Shown here: one piece after another, positions 44,765 through 53,498 of the stretch
Numbering within the stretch: position 1 is the first letter of the stretch
Layout: the number at the start of each line of letters is the position of its first letter
From: Singulisphaera sp. GP187
Lineage (GTDB): Bacteria; Planctomycetota; Planctomycetia; Isosphaerales; Isosphaeraceae
NCBI RefSeq assembly: GCF_900129635.1
Contig: NZ_FSRB01000003.1
Location: forward strand, 992,001 to 1,056,000
DNA length: 64,000 nucleotides
Reading direction: 5' to 3'
Notes under the pieces: model-generated
What the model was told of the DNA's origin: nothing
Database searches by the model: none
The model's input: the letters and a program-made list of their open reading frames with translations, nothing else
Program-made: the position numbers and the translations under genes

Positions 44765-45380
44765 GACTCCCCGCCGGGCCAACCGGCTTTCGAAAACCAC
44801 CCAGAAGATCACTCACCAGGCGTGCCGCAAGCCCGGGCCCCAAGTCTCGCTTCTTGTAGAGAAAGTCCATGATCGAGACGATGATCAACCCCCGGCAAGC
44901 GGTGCCAAACGCCTCGACCCGATCCGGGTCGACCACCCCGGCATTCGCCGCATGTTGAACGATCTCGCTCATCACACACGACATCCCCCCCTTGAACTTC
45001 TCCATCTCCGCCATCAGCCCGTTGGCCAGCGGGCCGAAGAACAAGGCGAAGATGAATCGGCTGCGGTCGGGATCCTCACGACACCAAGCAAAATGGGCCT
45101 CGAACGTCCGCTCGAGCATTTCCACCGGATCGCGGACTGACTCCAGGATCGTCCTCAAGTCCTGGTTAAGACTTGACATCGGGACGATCACCAGGGCCTG
45201 GGCAAGCCCTTCCTTACTCCCGTAGTGGTAGTAAAGCGTGGGCTTCGTCACCCCCGCCGCCTCGACGATCGTGCGAACCGAGGTCGCGTCGTACCCCTGA
45301 GTCGCGAAGAGATGCGCGGCCACGTGGGCAATGTGCTGCGCAACATCACTCGTCCCAGGCTTCACCGACGCGGGTGTCAT
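44748..45380 (-). CDS. TetR-family transcriptional regulator
   Basis: A 210-residue repressor of the efflux genes that follow. The N-terminal helix-turn-helix is 'IAHVAAHLFATQGYDATSVRTIVEAAGVTKPTLYYHYGSKEGL' in the usual position, followed by a helical ligand-binding domain. It is the first gene of the operon, its promoter holds a palindromic box overlapping the start of transcription, and it overlaps the adaptor gene, so autoregulation and control of the efflux operon are likely. The inducer is unknown. Confidence 0.9.
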   Translation of the reverse strand: MTPASVKPGTSDVAQHIAHVAAHLFATQGYDATSVRTIVEAAGVTKPTLYYHYGSKEGLAQALVIVPMSSLNQDLRTILESVRDPVEMLERTFEAHFAWCREDPDRSRFIFALFFGPLANGLMAEMEKFKGGMSCVMSEIVQHAANAGVVDPDRVEAFGTACRGLIIVSIMDFLYKKRDLGPGLAARLVSDLLGGFRKPVGPAGSHDNGG

Positions 45381-45427
45381 CAGGTTCGATTCCTTTTTGC
45401 TCTTGTCAGCCTCAACTTCCGCTTCTA

Positions 45428-45470
45428 TACCGAACGGTAGGTATCATAGATAAAGGGCGAAAACCGTCAA
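45428..45470 (-). promoter_or_regulatory. promoter and TetR operator of the RND efflux operon
   Basis: On the minus strand TTGACG (45,465-45,470) and TATGAT (45,443-45,448) are separated by 16 bases, a near-consensus sigma-70-type promoter. The perfect palindrome TACCG-TT-CGGTA (45,428-45,439) overlaps the expected transcription start about 50 bases upstream of the TetR start, a placement suited to repression by the encoded TetR protein. Confidence 0.7.
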
Positions 45471-45593
45471 GTCGGATTCTGATGCGATCTCTGGCCCTGA
45501 AGCCGCGGGGGCGATAACCTCAGTTTTTGAGGCAGGCCATCTGGCCGTTGCTCGTTCGGGATGAGAGAAGCAAGCGGAGAGAGAGAGAACGCG

Positions 45594-46052
45594 ATGAATG
45601 TCAAGCGACAGATCACGGCGACGATCGCGATCGGCGACCAACCGGGCGAGGCCGACCTCACGCGATTGAAAGCCGATGGATATGTGGGGATCGTGAATCT
45701 TCGGAACGACGGTGAGCCGGAGCAGCCGCTGAGCACCGCGGCCGAGGGGGAGAAGGTCCGTGCCTTGGGCCTCGACTATCTCCACTACGGCGTCGGCGCC
45801 GGGCCGCTGACGGCGGAGGGCGTGGAGTCGGTCTGCGAATTCATCGACCGACACACCGGCTCCGGAAAAGTCCTGATTCATTGCCGCAAGGGACCGCGGG
45901 CTGCCGCGTTGGTCTTGCTCCATCAGGCGAAGGCCCTCGGTTGGCAGCCCGACGAGGTGATCGTCAAGGCGCGGGGCATCGGCCTCGAGGTCGAAGGAGG
46001 ATTGCGGCTCTTGGTCGAGACTTATCTCCGTGAGCATCCCACGGCGCCCTGA
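45594..46052 (+). CDS. DUF442/beta-lactamase-hydrolase-like dual-specificity phosphatase
   Basis: A 152-residue cysteine phosphatase-fold protein. The signature is 'KVLIHCRKGPRAAALVLL', with the catalytic Cys-x5-Arg loop as C-R-K-G-P-R. 'YVGIVNLRNDGEPEQP' and 'LDYLHYGVGAGPLTAEGVESV' match the upstream part of the BLH-like phosphatase family (DUF442). Substrates of these proteins are unclear; those near sulfide-metabolism genes are different from this isolated one. The ATG at 45,594 follows a GAGAGAGAG stretch. Confidence 0.82.
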   Translation: MNVKRQITATIAIGDQPGEADLTRLKADGYVGIVNLRNDGEPEQPLSTAAEGEKVRALGLDYLHYGVGAGPLTAEGVESVCEFIDRHTGSGKVLIHCRKGPRAAALVLLHQAKALGWQPDEVIVKARGIGLEVEGGLRLLVETYLREHPTAP

Positions 46053-46228
46053 GCCATTTTTCCGGACGACTATCTCGGCGGCTCGAAAAAAAAACGGGTA
46101 AACTCGGGAGGCGGGGGGTACTCCTTTTGCATGAGATGAGGCGACACCCCGCACTTCGGCTGACGCCCCCCGGTGGAGAGGCCGCGAGGGACCGCAACGT
46201 CTCTTCACCGCCGTGGAGACATGTTCCC

Positions 46229-48244
46229 ATGTCGTGGAAAGACCTTGGACGGACCGGGGCGCGATCTGCGTCCCGCCTCGTTTTCCGCCCGGCCGTCGAC
46301 GGCCTCGAAGACCGAAGATTGCTGACGACGCTTCCGACCGGATTCGTCGAGACGCCGGTCGCGACCGGCTTGAGCCGGCCGACAACATTCGAGTTCGCCC
46401 CCGACGGCCGGATCTTCATCGCACAACAAGGGGGGCAAATCCGGGTCGTCAAGAACGGCCAGTTGCTCGCCACGCCGTTCCTCAGCCTGAACGTGGATTC
46501 CAACGGCGAGCGCGGCCTCCTCGGCCTGGCGTTCGATCCCCAGTTCGCCACCAACCACTTCGTCTACGCCTACTACACGGTGCCCGGTTCCCCGGCGCAC
46601 AATCGAGTGAGCCGGTTCACCGCTAACGGCGACGTCGTCGCACCGGGGAGCGAGGTGCCGATCCTCGACCTCAACGCCCTGAGCGCGGCGACCAACCACA
46701 ACGGCGGCGCCATCCACTTCGGGGCGGATGGAAAGCTCTACATCGGGGTCGGCGAGAACGCGAACGGGGCGAACGCGCAATCGCTCGACAACCTGCTCGG
46801 CAAAGTCCTCCGGATCAACGCCGACGGCACGATCCCGACCGACAATCCGTTCTATAACACCGCGACCGGCCAGAACCGGGCGATCTGGGCCCTTGGCCTG
46901 CGTAACCCCTTCTCATTTGCGGTCCAGCCCGGCACGGGCACCATTTTTATCAATGATGTCGGCGAGAACACCTGGGAAGAAATCGACGACGGGATCGCCG
47001 GCTCGAATTACGGCTGGCCGGCAACCGAAGGCCCGACCACCGACCCCCGATTCCGCGCTCCGATCTTCGCGTACCCGCACGGTCCGAACAACGTGAACGG
47101 CTCAGCGATTACCGACGGCGTTTTCTACGATCCAGCGACCACCCAGTTTCCCACCAGTGCCGTGGGTGATTACTTCTTCACCGACTTGACGGGAGGTTGG
47201 ATCCATCAGCTCGACCCCCGTACCGGCGTCCTGACCGGGTTCGCCACCGGCCTCCCCCCCCTGATGGTCGCACTCGGGGTCGACCCCGGCGGCAGCCTCT
47301 ACTACCTCGCGATCGGCAGCGGCGCGAGCACCGGTGTTCTTGCCAAGATCCAGTCCACCGCAACCCCGCCGCCGACGGGCCAGGCTCCTGCCGTAACTCG
47401 CGACCCGACGAGCGTCTCTGCTCCTCTGGGAGGGTCGGCGACCTTCTCGGTCGCGGCATCGGGCACGGCCCCGTTGACCTATCAGTGGCAACGCAACGGA
47501 GCGAACATCCCGGGAGCCACCGGCGCCTCGTACACGATCGCGACGGTCTCGGCGGGAGACCTCGGCGCCTCGTACCGCGCCGTGGTGATCAACGCGTTCG
47601 GTTCCGCCGTCAGCCAACCGGCCGTCCTGACCGCGGATTCGCCCTATGCGCGGCACCTGTTCACCGCCATCTTCGGCCGTACGCCTGACCCAACCGCCCT
47701 GTCGACCTTGAGTCTTGCCTTGGCGCAAGGTGTGACCCCGCAGCAACTCGCCGCCGCCTTGCTCGCCTCACCGGAGCGGCACGCGCAGCAAGTGGTCGCC
47801 GCCTACCAAACGTCCTTGGATCGAATCCCGACTGCCGCGGAGTTCACGGCGGGGGTCAACCTCCTCAACGCCGGCACCTCCCGCGAAGTCTTCCTCGCCA
47901 GCCTGATCAGCTCGCAGGAGTACGCGGCCCGACACGGCGGCACCCCCCGAAGTCTGGTTCAATCGATTTATCAAGAGCTTCTTGGGCGTAGCCCCAACCG
48001 GCTCGAGCTGATCCAAGGAACTCGAAGCGTTTCACGTGGGGCAACCAACGCCCTGGTCACTCAACTGCTCGCGGGCGCCGAAGCACGAACCAGGCTCCTC
48101 ACCGGCTGGTACGGGAATTACCTCGGTCGTCGGCCCACGGCAACCGAACTCAGAACGACTCTCGTCCAGTTCCGCCGCGGCCTCTCCTCCGATCAGGCCG
48201 AGGCCGCCATCCTCTCCGGACCCGAGTTCATCGCCCGGAGCTGA
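46229..48244 (+). CDS. secreted PQQ-type sugar dehydrogenase with Ig-like and DUF4214 domains
   Basis: A 671-residue exported protein. After the planctomycete motif 'PAVDGLEDRRLLT' there is a six-bladed beta-propeller of the soluble glucose dehydrogenase/sorbosone dehydrogenase type (about residues 35-370: 'SRPTTFEFAPDGRIFIAQQGGQIRVV', 'GERGLLGLAFDPQF', 'NHNGGAIHFGADGKLYIGVGEN', 'AIWALGLRNPFSFAVQPGTG', 'GENTWEEIDDGIAGSNYGWP'). It is followed by an Ig-like domain ('PTSVSAPLGGSATFSVAASGTAPLTYQWQRNG') and a C-terminal DUF4214 helical repeat ('LFTAIFGRTPDPTAL', 'IYQELLGRSPNRLEL'). It should bind PQQ and oxidise sugars or similar aldoses outside the cell. The ATG at 46,229 is chosen over an earlier in-frame start. 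Confidence 0.82.
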   Translation: MSWKDLGRTGARSASRLVFRPAVDGLEDRRLLTTLPTGFVETPVATGLSRPTTFEFAPDGRIFIAQQGGQIRVVKNGQLLATPFLSLNVDSNGERGLLGLAFDPQFATNHFVYAYYTVPGSPAHNRVSRFTANGDVVAPGSEVPILDLNALSAATNHNGGAIHFGADGKLYIGVGENANGANAQSLDNLLGKVLRINADGTIPTDNPFYNTATGQNRAIWALGLRNPFSFAVQPGTGTIFINDVGENTWEEIDDGIAGSNYGWPATEGPTTDPRFRAPIFAYPHGPNNVNGSAITDGVFYDPATTQFPTSAVGDYFFTDLTGGWIHQLDPRTGVLTGFATGLPPLMVALGVDPGGSLYYLAIGSGASTGVLAKIQSTATPPPTGQAPAVTRDPTSVSAPLGGSATFSVAASGTAPLTYQWQRNGANIPGATGASYTIATVSAGDLGASYRAVVINAFGSAVSQPAVLTADSPYARHLFTAIFGRTPDPTALSTLSLALAQGVTPQQLAAALLASPERHAQQVVAAYQTSLDRIPTAAEFTAGVNLLNAGTSREVFLASLISSQEYAARHGGTPRSLVQSIYQELLGRSPNRLELIQGTRSVSRGATNALVTQLLAGAEARTRLLTGWYGNYLGRRPTATELRTTLVQFRRGLSSDQAEAAILSGPEFIARS

Positions 48245-48344
48245 GCTCAGTTCCCGGCTCAATCAGCGGACTGACCTGCGTCGGTCCTTGGCTGTCACCG
48301 CTTGGTTTCCAAACATCCGAGATTCTGCCGACCCGCAAGCGATT

Positions 48345-49379
48345 TCAACGTTTCGAGGCCATCTTGACTAATCCGGTGTCGGCACGCTCAATCGTCGGAG
48401 CACTGAACGGGGTGTCGTGACCGAAAGGAACCGGACCGATCCATCCATGAACAAGAAGTTCGCGCCCGATCCTGACGGCCCGCCGAACCCGCCCGGGACC
48501 TGGTTCACACCAAGCCCCCGGGTCCCTCAGGTTCGCGGGGTCCCCCCATGGTTTGAACCCCTCGGCAATCTCGCCCGCAATGATCGTGTTCGCCGCATTC
48601 TCCCGAGCAATCGAACGCAACGCACGGTCGTTGCTGAGGACGTGAACGTTTCCGGCGTAATGGCTCAGTGCGTACCCCTCAGCGCTGCGGAAGGCCCGAA
48701 TTTCCGGGTTCAAGTAGTAGGGAACCACCCCTTTGAAGTAGGCCGAGTTCTGAGGGTCATTCCAGGGTCGTTCGACATGAAGTGGCCCCCCAAGCGTGAA
48801 ATTCGTGCCGGACAGGAGTACCGTCATCCAGCTTTGAATCCTCTCGGCGTTCGGACGAGGCTCGCCCGCAAGTACCGACTCCCGGTCATCGTCGACGAGC
48901 ATGATCAACCCCATTCCGGTCAACCTGAGGTAATCGGCCGACGTGCCCCAGTCGTCTTGAAGCCGAGGTTTGACCTCAAGGAGCGACCGCCGGGACGCAA
49001 TGAGCCACCCGGCTTGATGCACAACTCCCGTCGCCGAAAGGCCGACGATGAACATCATCACAATCAGAGCCACCAATGAGGTCGTCCACCAGAGGGACCA
49101 GGGGCGATGCCCCTCAACCGTCGCGCCACGTGCCTTCTGAACTTCGCCGGAGAACCACCTGAGGGTCAGGTGCAGCCCGATCATGAACAGGATCAAGCAG
49201 ATGACGCCCGTCGCCGCCCCATCCCAGCCGATCGTGACCCTCGGCAGCACCCGCGCCGAATAAGTCAACCATCCGAAAGCGAGCGTTCCGAGGATCTCGA
49301 TCGTCAGCATCCCGCGCCAAGCGAACAGCAGGCCGAGGACGATGACAACCGTGGTGATGATGGCGATGGTTCGTTTCAC
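48345..49379 (-). CDS. membrane protein with DUF1559-like C-terminal part
   Basis: From the GTG at 49,379, which overlaps the stop of the upstream gene (GTGA), the protein has 344 residues with three membrane segments (TIAIITTVVIVLGLLFAW, VICLILFMIGLHLTL, SLVALIVMMFIVGLSATG). The rest resembles the DUF1559 periplasmic part of planctomycete pseudopilins: 'QSWMTVLLSG', 'VERPWNDPQNSAYFKGVVPYYLNPEI' and 'GYALSHYAGN' are typical. The N-terminal prepilin methylation motif of true DUF1559 proteins is absent. The function is unknown. Confidence 0.6.
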   Translation of the reverse strand: MKRTIAIITTVVIVLGLLFAWRGMLTIEILGTLAFGWLTYSARVLPRVTIGWDGAATGVICLILFMIGLHLTLRWFSGEVQKARGATVEGHRPWSLWWTTSLVALIVMMFIVGLSATGVVHQAGWLIASRRSLLEVKPRLQDDWGTSADYLRLTGMGLIMLVDDDRESVLAGEPRPNAERIQSWMTVLLSGTNFTLGGPLHVERPWNDPQNSAYFKGVVPYYLNPEIRAFRSAEGYALSHYAGNVHVLSNDRALRSIARENAANTIIAGEIAEGFKPWGDPANLRDPGAWCEPGPGRVRRAVRIGRELLVHGWIGPVPFGHDTPFSAPTIERADTGLVKMASKR

Positions 49380-50131
49380 GGCTTCCTCGACGGGAGCAAT
49401 CGCTCGATCTCCGACGCCGGCAGCCACCGGACAGACCGGTCCGTCATGAGAACGAGCCGGTCGGCACCCACGGAATCTGGCTCGTAGGCAAGAATCGTTG
49501 GAGACATCCACATTTCTTCGTCAGGCATTTGGCCGCCCACGTAGAGGTATCGGCCACCAGGGGGAACCGGAACCCTCCAGAGCGGTTCTTCCACCTCGAC
49601 GGCCTGTTCAGGAGTTGGGAAGACCCCTCGGTGTACCGTCGCGTACTCGGCAAGCTGGTCCCCCAGGCGACGGATGGCCTCATCTCGGACGGCAATCTCG
49701 GCCTCAATGGGCGGAGCTGGGGGCGAGGGCGGCACCAGCCGGTGGGTCAGCCCCTGCTTCTCCCAGGCCCCCGGCGTCATCAACTCACGGGCACCCGAGA
49801 TCATGGTCAGCACCAGGACGAACAGCAGGCCCCAGAGGACGATGATGCCAAGCGCTCTGGCGTACGAGAGCCGAGGGAGCACGGGGAAGTCGTTCCGCAG
49901 GCCGTTCCAGACCCACCGGATGACTCCGGTACAGGCGAGCAGTCCCACCAGGAAGAACGAGATGACCTCGAGCCGTTGACGTGCAAGACCCGTCAAACCC
50001 GTCTGAGTCAGCCCACCGACCGCTCGGGAAACGTCGGCCAGCGTGACCGACGGCATCCCCGCAGAGGCCACTTGCGGCCAGATCAACACCAAGGTCAGCG
50101 TCACGTATTTCGTATATTTCAAAGGGGCCAT
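49376..50131 (-). CDS. membrane protein of unknown function
   Basis: A 251-residue protein with a signal-like N-terminus (YVTLTLVLIWPQVASAG) and two further membrane segments (VISFFLVGLLACTGVIRWVW, ALGIIVLWGLLFVLVLTMISG). The C-terminal part is polar with a coiled-coil-like stretch ('AVRDEAIRRLGDQLAEYATVHRGVFPTPEQAVE'). It overlaps the next gene by four bases (GTGA), so the two proteins are translationally coupled and probably form one complex. No family is recognised. Confidence 0.6.
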   Translation of the reverse strand: MAPLKYTKYVTLTLVLIWPQVASAGMPSVTLADVSRAVGGLTQTGLTGLARQRLEVISFFLVGLLACTGVIRWVWNGLRNDFPVLPRLSYARALGIIVLWGLLFVLVLTMISGARELMTPGAWEKQGLTHRLVPPSPPAPPIEAEIAVRDEAIRRLGDQLAEYATVHRGVFPTPEQAVEVEEPLWRVPVPPGGRYLYVGGQMPDEEMWMSPTILAYEPDSVGADRLVLMTDRSVRWLPASEIERLLPSRKP

Positions 50132-50687
50132 GAGAGCTCTCGGGCATCGAATTTGTTCGTGTCCCTATCCATCAAATCAGCCTGACCTTTGAAGTGAAGG
50201 CATGGAGGATCAGGCCCGCCGAACTGCCATGTCCTCCCGGTCAGTCACCCCGCAAGCACGCAGAACACACCCGGTTGAGCCGAACGACAGGCCTCTCCTC
50301 CAAGGAGGCTATGACAAACGTCTTTTACAATCAAGTCAGTCCGTTTTCTTTTCAAGAGTTTCGACGCCCTCGAATCGAGATCGGTCTTCCCTGGCCCGAG
50401 CCCAACTCAAATGGACACAGCGACAATGAGCCGCAATAGGATTCTCCACTCCGTTATGTATGAGCGACTCTGGCCAGTACTCCGATACCTCCGAAATCGC
50501 AGGCGGAAGGCCTCATGCCCGCACGGCGAGAATGTCACTGGCGCCCGGCCTCGACTCGCTTGACGGGTCCATTCCGATGGGCGAAGATCAAGGGGTAGAT
50601 GCATCCGTGCAATGAGTGACGACGGCACGGGACGGCCCTCCCGGTCCCTTGGTATTGACCGTCGTCCGCGATTGGGGGAGCCGCTCA
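50132..50687. other. intergenic region, nothing recognised
   Basis: 556 bases between the coupled membrane-protein pair (minus) and the TPR gene (plus). Divergent promoters are expected here. Open frames are short and Ser/Arg-rich. No RNA gene, hairpin with a T-run, or mobile element was seen. Confidence 0.4.
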
Positions 50688-53438
50688 ATGGTGCGCCGTG
50701 GACTGACGTGGGCCGCCTTGGTCGTCGCAACTGCGCTGGGGCAGGCGACGGCTTGGGGCGAGGAGGACATGAGGACCGCCCCGAAGTACCTCCAGGGCCT
50801 CCGGGAACGAGGCTATTACGAGCTCGCGGATCAGTTTCTCGAGACCCTTCGCAAAGCGCCGAGCACCCCGGAAGACTTCCGGGTGACGATCGACTACGAG
50901 CAGGGCCGGCTCCTGATCGACGAGGCGGCCCGAACGGGCGACCTCGGCCTGAAAAAGGAACTGCTCGATCAGGCGCGCGGCAAGCTCGTCACGTTCACCC
51001 AGAAGAATCCCAATCACGCGCTGGCGTCCGAATCATTGGTCCAACTGGCGCGTCTCCTGGTCGAGCGCGGTCACATGGCAATGATCCAGGAGGTGGAGAC
51101 CGAAGACCCGAAGCTCAAGGCCGCCAAGCTGGTCGAGGCCCGCACCTCGTTCGACCAGGCACGCGACTCTTACGCCAAGGCCGACGAGAAACTCGTGGCC
51201 GCCTTCAAGGTCTTTCCGCCGCACCTCCCGGACAACGACCCGCGCAAGGACGAACGCGACCGAACCCACATCGCGATGATGGAAGCCGAGCTTCAAAAGG
51301 CGGTCGTCGACTACGAGCAGGGGCAGACCTACCCGCTGGGCTCAAAGGAGCGTGACGAGTACCTTGCCAAGGGCATGACCCAATTTGAAGAGATCTACAA
51401 ACGCTATCGAACCCAGCTCGCCGGCCTGGTCGCCCGGATGTGGCAGGCCAAGTGTTACGAGGAGAAAGGGGACATCGGCCCCGCCCTCGGGATCTACAAC
51501 GAGTTGCTCGAGCACCAGGCACCACAGCTCCGCGGCATGCAACGGCACGTCGCCTACTTCAAGATCATCGCGCACGGCAAGCGGAAGGAATACGCCCTGG
51601 CCGCCGACCTGGCCAACGCCTGGCTCCAGCGCTATAGCTCGCCTGACGAAGTCCGCTCCCGCGAAGGGCTGGGCGTGCAACTCGAGCTGGCCAAGAACAT
51701 CCTGGCGCAGTTGCCCGGGGTCTCCGAAAAGGAGCAAGCCCAGGCCGTCAACCGCGTCGTCGACGTCTTGAGCCAGGTGGTCCGTTACTCCTCGCCGTTC
51801 AAGGGCGAAGCGCTCACGATCCTCAAAAAATACAAGCCGAAGGTGGCCGCCAACGCCGAGAACCTCTCGCGGATGGGCTACGACGAGCTCGATGGCCAGG
51901 CCGACCAGGCGATCGCGTCGCAAGAGTGGGACAAGGCGGCCGAGGCCCTGAAACTGGCCGTCCGCAAGGCCGACCCGGCGAAAGACCCGGACAAGGCCAA
52001 CCTCGCCCGGTACAAGCTCGCCTTCGTCTACTACATGAACAAGCGATTCTATGAAGCCGACGTCCTGACCGAGCACCTGGCCCGACGCTATCCGCGATTC
52101 AGCATGGCGCCCAAGGCGACCGAGATCGCCATGGCCTCGATGGCCGACGCCTACAATACTTATCGCGAGATCGACCGGACCAGCGACCTGAACCGGCTGA
52201 TCAACGTGGCCAAGTACGCCGCCGAGACCTGGCCCGACAAGGAGGAAGGGGACGCGGCGCGGATGACCTTAGGGCAGGTCTACCACGGCACCGGCCAGTA
52301 CGCCAAGGCGATCGAGGCCTACCAGTCCGTCCGGCCCAAGGCCTCACGCTGGGTCGAAGCGCAGACGAGGGTCGGGGCCTCCTACTGGGACCAGAGCAAG
52401 ATCCTCCAGCGCAAAGGCGATGCGAAGGAGGCCGACGCCGAGGCCACCAAAGCGCTGGACGCCCTCAACGTGGCCTTGAAGGCCAGGCGCGACGCCGGCG
52501 CTCTGCCCGCCGACCCTGACCTGATCGGCAACGTCTGCGACATCGCGGACATTCAACTCGAGACTGGCAAGGCGCCCGCGGCCCTGGCCCTGCTCGAACC
52601 GACCGCCCAGGCGGCCACCGGGGGGGGAGCCACCGGCCCGGCGTTCAGCCGGTTGATGACCGCCTTGCTCCGTGCCCACATCAATGCCGGCCAGATCGAG
52701 AAGGCGCAGGCCGACATGGCGGTCCTCGAGAAGCAGGGGGGGGGAGCCAACCTCGCCCAGCTCTACTTCGGACTCGGCAAGCTTCTCGAAGCCGAGATGA
52801 AGGTCCTCAAGGACAAAGGGGATCGCGCGGGTCTGGCCAAACGGCAAGCGGACTACTTGAAGTTCCTCACGGCGCTGGCCAACGCGAAGTCGGGCCAGAC
52901 TTATGAGTCGCTCCAGTGGGCCGGCGAGCAGATGCTCAAGATTCAGAACCCCGGCGAGGCCGGTAAGATCTTCAAGCGAATCCTCGAAACGATGGGTAAG
53001 GACAAGGCGTTTCTCGCCCAGGAAGGCGCGGGCAACCTCCTGCTCCGCACCCGAATCAAGTATGCCGAAGCCCTCCGCGGCCAGGCCGACTTCACGGCGG
53101 CCGAAGACCTCGTCTCCGAGCTGCTCAAGGAGTTCCCACGGTCGAGCGACCCCCTCTTCGAGCAAGGGATGTTGCTTGAGAATAAGGCGGAAACCAAGCA
53201 GGGGACCTGGAAGGCGGCCTTTGCCCACTGGCAAAAGCTGGCGCTCCGACTCGGCACGAGCCGGCCACGGCCGCCGGAGTATTACGACGCCTGGTATCAC
53301 GCCGCCTATGCACTCGCCAAGGACAACCAGCCGACCAAGGCCAAGCAAACGCTCGGCAGCGTGATGCGGCTCTCGCCCAAGGTGGGCGGGCCCGAGATGA
53401 AAGAAAAGTACGACGCCTTGCTCAAGAACATCAAGTAA
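50688..53438 (+). CDS. exported TPR-repeat protein, 916 residues
   Basis: The ATG at 50,688 (GGGGGAG upstream) gives a signal peptide (MVRRGLTWAALVVATALGQATAWG) and about 890 residues of TPR-type helical repeats, e.g. 'ELADQFLETLRKAPSTPEDF', 'WDKAAEALKLAVRKADPAKDP', 'QYAKAIEAYQSVRPKA'. It is a scaffold or assembly protein on the periplasmic side. The family is not named; long TPR proteins of this kind are common in planctomycetes. It lies 60 bp upstream of a second TPR protein in the same direction, so both are probably one operon and partners. Confidence 0.72.
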   Translation: MVRRGLTWAALVVATALGQATAWGEEDMRTAPKYLQGLRERGYYELADQFLETLRKAPSTPEDFRVTIDYEQGRLLIDEAARTGDLGLKKELLDQARGKLVTFTQKNPNHALASESLVQLARLLVERGHMAMIQEVETEDPKLKAAKLVEARTSFDQARDSYAKADEKLVAAFKVFPPHLPDNDPRKDERDRTHIAMMEAELQKAVVDYEQGQTYPLGSKERDEYLAKGMTQFEEIYKRYRTQLAGLVARMWQAKCYEEKGDIGPALGIYNELLEHQAPQLRGMQRHVAYFKIIAHGKRKEYALAADLANAWLQRYSSPDEVRSREGLGVQLELAKNILAQLPGVSEKEQAQAVNRVVDVLSQVVRYSSPFKGEALTILKKYKPKVAANAENLSRMGYDELDGQADQAIASQEWDKAAEALKLAVRKADPAKDPDKANLARYKLAFVYYMNKRFYEADVLTEHLARRYPRFSMAPKATEIAMASMADAYNTYREIDRTSDLNRLINVAKYAAETWPDKEEGDAARMTLGQVYHGTGQYAKAIEAYQSVRPKASRWVEAQTRVGASYWDQSKILQRKGDAKEADAEATKALDALNVALKARRDAGALPADPDLIGNVCDIADIQLETGKAPAALALLEPTAQAATGGGATGPAFSRLMTALLRAHINAGQIEKAQADMAVLEKQGGGANLAQLYFGLGKLLEAEMKVLKDKGDRAGLAKRQADYLKFLTALANAKSGQTYESLQWAGEQMLKIQNPGEAGKIFKRILETMGKDKAFLAQEGAGNLLLRTRIKYAEALRGQADFTAAEDLVSELLKEFPRSSDPLFEQGMLLENKAETKQGTWKAAFAHWQKLALRLGTSRPRPPEYYDAWYHAAYALAKDNQPTKAKQTLGSVMRLSPKVGGPEMKEKYDALLKNIK

Positions 53439-53498
53439 TCGTCATCCCCTTCCAGTTCCAATTCCGCTTCCACGCCGATCTCAGAGGGAACCCGCGCG

